From assembly GCF_040096225.1 (NCBI RefSeq), contig NZ_JBBMFC010000079.1:1-7983 (forward strand): a stretch of DNA of 7,983 bases, in the 5' to 3' direction. The notes under the pieces are model-generated. The model was not told where the DNA came from and did no database searches. It saw nothing but the letters and a program-made list of their open reading frames with translations. Both the position numbers and the translations under genes were made by a program. Below are positions 1-5,233 of this stretch, piece by piece (position 1 is the stretch's first letter; every line of letters begins with the position of its first letter). Source of the DNA: Hominiventricola aquisgranensis. GTDB taxonomy: Bacteria; Bacillota; Clostridia; Lachnospirales; Lachnospiraceae.

Positions 1-406
1 TCAACAGATCTGATACCATCGGTGTAATGTGGAACCATATAATATCCCTATTTGGTATGTAACTTGCTTTTACTAATCCATGGCGTACCAGATCGGCAAT
101 CCACTCTGCATCTTTTACATCCGTCTTACGTCCGGGAACTCCTTTGATATGCTGCGCATTCACAACCATGATCGGTATCTGTTCTTCTTCAAATATATTA
201 TATACAGGTTTCCAATAAGAGCCCGTACTTTCCATGGCAGCCATCTCACAATCTGTTTCTTTCAGCCACGAAACTAATTGGAGAATATCTTCCGTCATTG
301 TTGAAAACTGACGGATTTCTTTTTTTCTGACACTCGTAAAAATACAGGCTACCATCATATTTTTATGAATGTCAATCCCACAACACCGCTTATACAATAC
401 TTCCAT
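1..406 (-). pseudogene. IS110-family DEDD transposase, truncated
   Basis: N-terminal RuvC-like DEDD domain of an IS110-family recombinase, the enzyme that in this family excises and inserts the element under guidance of a bridge RNA. The ATG at 406 follows an AGGAGG ribosome binding site (415-420) with 8-nt spacing. The four acidic residues are visible: D12 in CGIDIHK, E59 in AMESTGSYWKP, and D96 and D99 in GRKTDVKDAEWIADLVRHG. They lie close to the D11/E60/D102/D105 known for IS621. After PNRDI (codon 122) the family normally continues RELRELVRYR. Here the frame instead reads IWFHITPMVSDLL, with no resemblance to the family, and stays open to the window edge. The gene is therefore broken near position 43 and lacks the coiled coil and the C-terminal catalytic-serine domain. 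It should be inactive unless the missing part is supplied in trans. Confidence 0.85.
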
Positions 407-448
407 AAAGCAAACCTCCTTCGCATAAGCCGATGCAGCTCCTTGCTT
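407..448 (-). promoter_or_regulatory. structured leader around transposase RBS
   Basis: The AGGAGG site (420-415) lies inside a possible helix between AAGCAA (448-443) and TTGCTT (413-408), which ends two bases before the start codon. A smaller hairpin, GCAT/ATGC (438-425), lies in the same loop. Such folding could limit transposase translation, a common theme in IS elements. Only the complementarity is seen; regulation is inferred. Confidence 0.3.
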
Positions 449-600
449 AATTGTTGGCTGTCCTGCGTCCTCATCAAAACCCGATGGAAACAAAAAGTGG
501 TACACCTAAGGAGCTGAAAATCAGTCTGTCGGACGGGCTTGTAAGCACCAATCCCCTTCCGATCTTATTCGGCACCTTAAGTATACCACTACATAACGTA
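420..600 (-). ncRNA. candidate IS110 bridge RNA
   Basis: This non-coding stretch sits directly upstream of the IS110 transposase on the same strand, which is where IS110-group elements such as IS621 encode their bridge RNA. Read as minus-strand RNA it folds well. Positions 590-575 pair with 511-496 over 16 bp, with two G-U wobbles. Inside, UCGGA (562-558) pairs with UCCGA (533-529), followed after one mismatch by GGG (556-554) with CCC (537-535), closing a 16-nt loop (553-538). Smaller hairpins CUGA/UCAG (526-516) and CAUC/GAUG (486-472) follow. A 9-bp complement links 516-508 with 444-436, so an alternative fold exists. The helix favours minus-strand sense because its two variant pairs would be A-C mismatches in a plus-strand RNA. 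The identity is inferred from position and structure; ends are approximate and which loop binds target or donor is not assigned. Confidence 0.55.
496..590 (-). repeat. 16-bp closing stem of bridge-RNA candidate
   Basis: Imperfect inverted repeat with arms 496-511 and 575-590. The minus-strand RNA arms are AGUGGUAUACUUAAGG and CCUUAGGUGUACCACU. All 16 positions pair, 14 Watson-Crick and 2 G-U, enclosing 63 nt. This is the strongest structure in the non-coding end of the IS110 remnant. Confidence 0.85.
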
Positions 601-676
601 TAGCTAGTATCCAGTTTTCATTTATTGTGGTGAGATTTTCTCATGATTGTCTGTCGGGAAATAGATAGTTCCAAAA

Positions 677-715
677 CAGAGAGGGTATGGCTCACAACGA
701 GTCATACCCTCTCTG
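677..715 (-). terminator. strong hairpin, likely minus-strand terminator
   Basis: Arms 677-689 and 703-715 are a perfect 13-bp inverted repeat. Four more pairs (690-693 with 699-702, including one G-U) extend it to 17 bp around the 5-nt loop 694-698. On the minus strand the stem is followed by TTTT (676-673); on the plus strand only AATTT follows, so it should terminate best leftwards. It lies between the IS110 remnant and the promoter of IS1182-A, where it could shield that element from read-through, or it may be a host terminator into which the elements inserted. Confidence 0.7.
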
Positions 716-728
716 AATTTATCTGAAA

Positions 729-761
729 AAAGAAAAAAGATGGCTAATGACAACCATCTTT
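729..761 (-). terminator. second minus-strand terminator-like hairpin
   Basis: Inverted repeat AAAGATGG (736-743) and CCATCTTT (754-761) with a 10-nt loop. On the minus strand the stem runs straight into a T-rich tract (TTTCTTTTTT, 738-729), the layout of a rho-independent terminator. The stem is short and only moderately GC-rich. On the plus strand it is followed by CTCTCC, which does not favour termination. Confidence 0.5.
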
Positions 762-767
762 CTCTCC

Positions 768-788
768 GTTACATGTTATAATGTAACT
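768..788 (+). promoter_or_regulatory. extended -10 promoter inside a palindrome, IS1182-A
   Basis: TATAAT at 777-782 is preceded by TG at 774-775 (TG-n-TATAAT), an extended -10 element. I see no good -35 at the usual distance. The element is embedded in the perfect inverted repeat GTTACAT (768-774) / ATGTAAC (781-787). Transcription would start about 7 nt downstream, which coincides with the ATG at 789, and no Shine-Dalgarno precedes that ATG. A leaderless transposase mRNA is therefore possible. The palindrome could also bind a repressor or be part of the element end. Confidence 0.45.
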
Positions 789-1349
789 ATGCTAACCAAT
801 AATTATTATAATGATTTTTTTGAATTAGGGCAACAGAAAATTAACTTTAGTTTCTTCGAATTGAGTTTACCTGACGACGATCCAGTCTATACCCTGAAAA
901 AAGTGATGGAGGAATTAGATTTTTCTGGCTTGTTAGCCAATTGTTCAGATAAGGGAAGAACCGGGTACAATCCAATCATGATGTATGCTGTAGTTACCTA
1001 TGCAAATATGCGGGGAACACGTTCTGTTGACCGTATTGTTGATCTGTGTGAAAGAGACCTTGCTTTTATCTGGCTGACGCGCGGAAAAAAACCGAAATGT
1101 GATGCTTTTTATGACTTTAAAAACAGGAAGTTGACATCTGATGTCCTGGATGACCTGAATTACCAGTTTATGCGGCGGCTGCAGAAAGAAGGGCTGGTCA
1201 CATTAAAAGAACTTTTTATTGACGGTACAAAGATAGAGGCAAATGCGAACCGTTATACTTTTGTATGGCGCGGAAGCATCAATTACCATCTTGCAGGCCT
1301 CCTGGATTCTATCGACCAGCTTTTTGGAAAATATAATGCTTTTTTATAA
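789..1349 (+). pseudogene. IS1182-like transposase A, 3'-truncated
   Basis: N-terminal 186 codons of an IS1182-like DDE transposase; full-length members have roughly 450-550 residues. The N-terminal DUF772-type region is recognisable (GRTGYNPIMMYAVVTYANMRG near 56-76, then CERDLAFIWLTRG, then YDFKNRKL). The first catalytic aspartate, D145, is seen in FIDGTKIEANANRYTFVWRG. The frame ends KYNAFL-stop; in relatives this continues with more than 250 further residues holding the second D and the E. The stop at 1347-1349 is not native: from about 1346 the DNA belongs to the opposite-strand transposase B. I start it at ATG 789 because the product then begins MLTNNYYNDFFELGQQ as in relatives. An upstream in-frame ATG at 747 would lie within the second hairpin (736-761), ahead of the promoter. 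No product of this fragment could transpose. Confidence 0.85.
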
Positions 1350-2897
1350 TCTAATAGCTTTTGAAAATCTAATGCTGCTATTTTAAATCCGAAGAATAAC
1401 CGGGTACGTTTTTTGCCATGCACAGGTATCTTGTCCACATGATATCTTCGACGAAGAAGAGAGGGAATTGCTTCTACTCCATTTCTAAATTTTGCATATT
1501 CAGAAAATTCTTCCGTCTGCATGTACTGTAATTGTTTTGCACGACCAACGGATTTCCAAGATACTTCCTTTCGGACTCGTGTTTTTAGAAAACGCGGCTG
1601 ACACCGTTCTTTGTAAGGACATCCTTCGCAGTCACTTATCCGAAAATACGCAACGGAACGCTCATTGCCTGGATCATAGATACAGTCTTCAGGTACACGA
1701 TTATTCTTACATTTGATGAGATATTTTCCATCATCAGTAAAAACAAAATCAGCATATATTTCATCTGGTTTGCGTCCTGTGAAATTGGTTGTAACAAGTT
1801 TTAGATTATGTTCAGATGCTAAACGTGAGTTCTCTTCTCCGCTGTATGCCCCATCGGCAACAATAAAAGAACCATCAGAAAAATCTTTTTCTCATTAAGA
1901 TAATCTTTCATAAACTGATTATCTGCGTAGGTATTTTGCTGGTAATCGTAGACAATGACCAGACTGCTTTTTTCTCCGACAGCTTCAACTACGTTTCCAA
2001 CGTATCCAAGATGTCTGCCACCTGCTTTATAGCGGAAAGTGGCTTCTGGATCAGAAGGATTAAGCAATACTTCTGAAGGATTTTCAACTTCCTCTTTTTT
2101 GTCGAAGCCGCCTTGAGCCACCATCATCAATGATTGTGCGTTCCTTTAATAGGCGAATAAGAAGCTGATATTCACTTGTATCATCAAAATCACCGGTTGA
2201 ATCACAAATCTTTATCAAGATATCTGCATCTTTCATCACAACAACGTTTCTCTCAGTTGCATCCATATCCCGCTTGTGATAAATGCATTTATTATAATCA
2301 TCTTTTTTAATATAATGATATTGTTCATCCGGAATTTTTGTTCCACGCTCATCCATTATTTTGCAAAGATTAGCAACACAAGTATAAAACAATTCAAGCA
2401 ATGAGAGGTTTCTGATATTTGCAGCAACCATTAAACTGTCCATACGTTGTTTATCCGGAGTGATATCCATAAAATCAGATATTTCTTTTGCCATTTTTAC
2501 AACACATTCATGAATAAGATCAACATCATGCTCTGTTTCCTCTTGCTCTAAACCTGCTGAGGGTTCTGTCACTAATTGGCTGCTCTTCAAAACTGGTTGT
2601 GTGCAGTGCATACTGATAGCGGATATCAAATGCCATAGCTTCAACGATCTCATCGTCAGTAACATTAAGAGCTTCTTTAAGAATCAGTGCCCCAACAATC
2701 ACATTGACCGGAGTATTAGGTCTGGATGCTTTTTTACTGTAAAGAACAGAAAAAATATTTTCATCAATAGCAGGAAAAACTTTGTCTGCAAAAGTATTTG
2801 CCCATGATTTTTCTAACATTCGTTTTTCGCGTTCTGTAAGATTAAAAGTACTGTCTAAAACAGTAAGCTGTTGATTATCATTTTTAACAAAAGACAT
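1347..2897 (-). pseudogene. IS1182-like transposase B, multiply frameshifted
   Basis: A nearly full-length DDE transposase (DUF772 N-terminus plus DDE_Tnp_1-type C-terminus) spread over three disruptions. Segment 1 (2897 to about 2545) runs MSFVKNDNQQ to LSRFRAR, then hits a stop at 2526; about 10 nt or more seem deleted at the junction. Segment 2 (about 2548 to 2095) runs EETEHDVDLIHEC to RRLRQK. A one-base change in an A6 tract (2095-2100) shifts to segment 3 (VENPSEVLLNPSDPEATF to DYLNEK). A missing A in an A5 tract (1886-1890) shifts to segment 4, which is open to the junction (DFSDGSFIVADGAYSG to FQKLLDY). The DDE residues survive in separate frames: D in RMDSLMVAANI, D in VADGAYSG, E in RNGVEAIPSLLRRRYHVDKIP. 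A CEGCPYKERC cysteine cluster is also present. The C-terminal codons are lost and the frame runs antisense through element A to 1283. The ATG at 2897 has a GAGGTGATC site just upstream. Confidence 0.88.
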
Positions 2898-2910
2898 ATA
2901 GATCACCTCA

Positions 2911-2936
2911 TAAAATGCTACCTACATTTTACCAAA
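2911..2936 (-). promoter_or_regulatory. putative promoter/hairpin of transposase B
   Basis: Perfect inverted repeat TAAAATG (2911-2917) / CATTTTA (2925-2931) with a 7-nt loop, just upstream of the transposase B ribosome binding site. On the minus strand TAAAAT (2931-2926) is preceded by TG-G (2934-2932), giving an extended -10-like motif. No good -35 is seen. The arrangement mirrors element A, where the extended -10 also lies in a small palindrome next to the start codon. Confidence 0.35.
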
Positions 2937-2987
2937 GAATCCAATGTTTTTACATATCGTGTTAAGTTTTCAAGGTACAAATTTATA

Positions 2988-3009
2988 TCAAAGGCTATAA
3001 ACCTTTTGA
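2988..3009. repeat. small inverted repeat at edge of element B
   Basis: TCAAAGG (2988-2994) pairs with CCTTTTGA (3002-3009) with one bulged base around a 7-nt loop. It lies in the 142-bp non-coding gap between transposase B and degV. No T-tract follows on either strand, so it is a weak terminator candidate. It could be part of the element end. Otherwise this gap (2907-3048) holds nothing I can identify. Confidence 0.3.
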
Positions 3010-3048
3010 CACCCTAATCTTTTATTTTATCTTCTCCGGAGCAGTTTT

Positions 3049-3921
3049 TTACACTGGCTTACAGGTGCATCCGATTCCCAGTCCATCCGGACCGATATGA
3101 CAGGACAAACCGAAGGAAAGTTTATCACACATGACTTCCATTCCCGGGAAACTTTCTTTAATCTGGTTTACCCATTCTTCTGTCACTTCATCGGTACTGC
3201 TGGACGCCGCCATCAGGTACACTTTACCCGCAGCATATTCTTCTCGGAAATTCGTTTCCAGCTCATGCTTCATTGCATCGATCATAACTTTACGTGATTT
3301 CTTCATACCACGGCATTTCTGGTAGATATCAAGCTTTCCTGTGCTGAAATGCATAACAGGTTTGATATTCAGGACATCTGCTGCCAAAGCTGTCACAGAG
3401 CTGACTCTTCCTCCTTTTTTGAGATATTTCAGTGTGCTGAGCCCGATATAAATTGTCATTTTTTCTCTGGTTTCTTCAAGAATTTTCTTGATTTCGACTA
3501 CACTGTATCCTTCTTCTGCCATTTCTACTGCATCAAGAACAGAACGATGCATCGGGGTTGCCACACGACCGTTATCTACGACAAACACCTTACCGGCAAA
3601 TTCATCTTCATTTGCCATGGCTTCTGCTGTCATACAGGACCCACTTAAAGCACTACTAAGAGGAATATAAACAATCTCCTCATATTCTTTCAGCATCTCT
3701 TTCCACATATCCATAACTTCTGTTGGTGACGGCTGAGATGTAGATACATCTACGCCCTTTCGAAGCATATCATAAAATTCATCTCTGGAAAGATCTACTC
3801 CTTCACGATACACTTTCTCTCCGATATAAAAGGGCATCGGTAGTACCTTAATTCCGAGTCTCTGCGCTTCTTCGCTCAAAATTCCACTGTGGCTGTCTGT
3901 CATGATTCCTATTCTCTTCAT
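3049..3921 (-). CDS. DegV family fatty-acid-binding protein
   Basis: Complete 290-residue DegV/FakB-like protein, normal length for the family. Members bind a long-chain fatty acid in a buried pocket; the FakB type presents it to the kinase FakA, feeding exogenous fatty acids into phospholipid synthesis in the cytosol. Family landmarks run in order: GIMTDSHSGI (5-14), VSTSQPSPTEV (59-69), PLSSALSGSC (87-96), VFVVDNGRV (112-120), LKKGGRVS (167-174), NIKPVM (185-190), and the C-terminal SCHIGPDGLGIGC (273-285), which matches the usual HxGPGxxG with PDG for PGA. The ATG at 3921 has AAGGAAG 8 nt upstream. No FakA homologue is in the window, so the partner and exact role are inferred. The gene lies 80 bp after the AI-2E-type gene on the same strand. 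Downstream there is no clear terminator before the IS remnants. Confidence 0.9.
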   Translation of the reverse strand: MKRIGIMTDSHSGILSEEAQRLGIKVLPMPFYIGEKVYREGVDLSRDEFYDMLRKGVDVSTSQPSPTEVMDMWKEMLKEYEEIVYIPLSSALSGSCMTAEAMANEDEFAGKVFVVDNGRVATPMHRSVLDAVEMAEEGYSVVEIKKILEETREKMTIYIGLSTLKYLKKGGRVSSVTALAADVLNIKPVMHFSTGKLDIYQKCRGMKKSRKVMIDAMKHELETNFREEYAAGKVYLMAASSSTDEVTEEWVNQIKESFPGMEVMCDKLSFGLSCHIGPDGLGIGCTCKPV

Positions 3922-4001
3922 AATATCTTCTTCCTTTGTAATCTATTTTTATAACGTCTTAATAATCGGCATTACACTTCATTTATATTTGTATCATATC
4001 A
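3922..4001 (-). other. 80-bp AT-rich gap before degV
   Basis: AT-rich spacer between the AI-2E-type stop and degV. It carries the degV ribosome binding site (3930-3936). TATGAT (minus strand, about 3997-3992) and TTATAA (about 3955-3950) could be -10 elements, but neither has a convincing -35. No terminator hairpin is visible, so read-through from the upstream operon is possible. Confidence 0.3.
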
Positions 4002-5219
4002 TTATTTTTCATTCGGCACAGTAAAGGATGACGCAATTTCCTCCTCCGCATACTCTTCCACATCCGTTCTCGTTACTCGTTTTATATGTTGTTTTTTTAG
4101 GCGCAGATATACGAACTCCCGGAATATAGTATAAAATACCGATACAAGTGGAATGAAAATCAGCATACCTATAATTCCCATAAGATTTCCGCCGATTGTA
4201 ACTGCCGCCAGTACCCAAATTGATGGAAGTCCTACTGATCCGCCAACCACATGAGGATAGATCAGATTACCTTCTATCTGCTGCAAAAGCAGAAAAACTA
4301 TAATAAATAAAACTGCCTGTTTTGGATTTACCATAAAGATCAGAAAACTTCCCACGGCACAGCCAATAAAGGCTCCAAAGATAGGAACCAATGCGGTAAA
4401 CGCGATCAAAATTCCAATTAAAAGTGCATATGGCATTTTTAAAATACTTAGCGTGATAACAAACATCGTTCCGAGAATTACTGCTTCCAGACACTGCCCT
4501 GCAAGAAAATTTGCAAATGTCCGATATGTCAGCGAACATATGTTAAGAATTGCATCTGCTTTTTGTTTTGGAATAAAAGCGAAAATCACTTTTCTTACCT
4601 GTAAATGTAATTTTTCCTTCTGAAAAAGAATATAGCATGCAAAGGAAAACGAAATAAAAAAGGTCGCTAATCCACTGGCAATGGAACCTACTGCTGACAT
4701 CGTCGTATTCATCATATTTCCGACTCCGTTTCCAAGAAGACTTATTCCCCATTTAATTGCCTGATCAGGCTGAAACTGCAGCTGATCTACCAATTTCATA
4801 ATATCCTGATTATCATGTGAAAATTCCCGAATCCAGTTTTGCATCTGTGGAATAAAATCTGAAATACTCGTCATCAGATTTCCCATGGTCTGTGTAAGCT
4901 GTGGAATCACACCAAACATTACCAATACCATTACACCTGCTGCCAATATAATTGTAAGAAGCAGGCTTATCGGTCTCGCAGCTTTTTTTCCTATTTTATT
5001 ATTTTCTTTTATCTTTCCGAGCATTTTCTTTTCCAGGAAACTCATTGGTACATTAATCACAAAGGCAATTGCACCACCAAGCGCAAAAGGAAACACAATT
5101 TTCCATATTGACTTCAGCACTTCAATCACCACATCGAATTTCCACAAAGCAACTACAAGAAATGCCGTAAACACAATCAGTTCTCGAATTTTTTTCATAG
5201 AACATCTACTTAAATCCAC
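4002..5219 (-). CDS. AI-2E/PerM family membrane transporter
   Basis: Integral membrane protein of the AI-2E transporter family (PF01594; PerM/TqsA/YdbI type), 405 residues from the chosen start. It has a long hydrophobic N-terminal hairpin, a third segment (SLLLTIILAAGVMVLVMFGV) followed by an amphipathic stretch, then a C-terminal membrane bundle. Family motifs are FLAGQCLEAVILG, ALLIGILIAFTALVPIFGAFIG, QQIEGNLIYPHVVGGSVGLP and GIIGMLIFIPLVSVFYTIFREF. The tail is charged and cytosolic-looking (VEEYAEEE). The family is functionally mixed: some members export autoinducer-2 and some are reported Na+(Li+)/H+ antiporters, so the substrate is unknown. I start it at GTG 5219, whose G is also the last base of the ATPase stop codon, because GGGG (5230-5227) lies 7 nt upstream. 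The in-frame ATG at 5198 lacks a ribosome site, and GTG 5258 lies deep inside the ATPase gene. Confidence 0.9.
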   Translation of the reverse strand: MDLSRCSMKKIRELIVFTAFLVVALWKFDVVIEVLKSIWKIVFPFALGGAIAFVINVPMSFLEKKMLGKIKENNKIGKKAARPISLLLTIILAAGVMVLVMFGVIPQLTQTMGNLMTSISDFIPQMQNWIREFSHDNQDIMKLVDQLQFQPDQAIKWGISLLGNGVGNMMNTTMSAVGSIASGLATFFISFSFACYILFQKEKLHLQVRKVIFAFIPKQKADAILNICSLTYRTFANFLAGQCLEAVILGTMFVITLSILKMPYALLIGILIAFTALVPIFGAFIGCAVGSFLIFMVNPKQAVLFIIVFLLLQQIEGNLIYPHVVGGSVGLPSIWVLAAVTIGGNLMGIIGMLIFIPLVSVFYTIFREFVYLRLKKQHIKRVTRTDVEEYAEEEIASSFTVPNEK

Positions 5220-5233
5220 TATCTTTCCCCTCT
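5217..5233 (-). promoter_or_regulatory. RBS and stop/start overlap deciding AI-2E start
   Basis: AGAGGGG (5233-5227) is followed by a 7-nt spacer and then TAGTG, in which the ATPase stop TAG (5221-5219) and the GTG start (5219-5217) share one base. The ribosome site lies within the last ATPase codons. This is a typical translational-coupling arrangement, and it fixes the downstream start better than the alternative ATG at 5198. Confidence 0.7.

Larger units (their letters stand above)
1..657 (-). mobile_element. IS110-family element, 5' half only
   Basis: This is the remnant of an IS110-family insertion sequence read on the minus strand. It comprises the 5' non-coding end (about 407 to 600-657) and the DEDD catalytic domain of the transposase (1-406). 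The C-terminal Tnp/serine domain and the right end are absent: homology to the family stops around position 38-45. IS110 elements have no classical terminal inverted repeats, so the outer boundary cannot be read directly. I place it between about 600 (just outside the long bridge-RNA-like stem) and 657 (end of a repeat shared with the RNA). The next element's hairpin begins at 677. The left boundary given is the window edge, although recognisable IS110 sequence ends near 43. Confidence 0.7.
677..1346 (+). mobile_element. IS1182-like element A, 5' part
   Basis: Remnant of the first IS1182-like element: 5' hairpins, promoter and the first 186 transposase codons. The 3' half and right end are gone, replaced at about 1341-1351 by the tail of element B in opposite orientation. 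I could not identify a terminal inverted repeat or a target duplication, so the left boundary (somewhere in 601-677) is a guess from where the IS110 material appears to end. Confidence 0.6.
1347..3040 (-). mobile_element. IS1182-like element B, right end lost
   Basis: Second IS1182-like element, clearly different in sequence from element A. Its transposase shares only the general architecture, with MDSLMVAANIRN where A has FIDGTKIEANANR. Its 5' boundary must lie between the transposase start (2897) and the degV stop (3049). Its 3' end has been deleted in the fusion with element A. No convincing terminal repeats or target duplication were found, so the outer coordinate is approximate. Confidence 0.6.

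Noticed and set aside
80..277. Plus-strand ORF opposite the IS110 transposase
   Set aside because: It is antisense to a clearly recognisable DEDD domain and its product resembles nothing known to me.
1492..1898. Two plus-strand ORFs across transposase B
   Set aside because: Both lie antisense to the conserved DDE region of transposase B, whose protein motifs are unmistakable on the minus strand.
2095..2100. A6 tract as a programmed frameshift site, as used by some IS families
   Set aside because: The required shift is +1 and the tract is not a canonical X-XXY-YYZ heptamer in the zero frame. With two other disruptions present, decay is simpler.
3034..3041. CTCCGGAG palindrome after degV as a terminator
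   Set aside because: It is a perfect 8-bp palindrome with no loop and no T-tract after it.
600..3048. Terminal inverted repeats and target-site duplications of the two IS1182-like elements
   Set aside because: I compared the 5' ends of both elements by eye and found no convincing shared termini. The 3' ends are deleted, so none can be paired.
4009..4752. Small minus-strand ORFs inside the AI-2E-type gene and plus-strand ORFs inside the ATPase gene
   Set aside because: They are out-of-frame shadows of long, family-matching genes.
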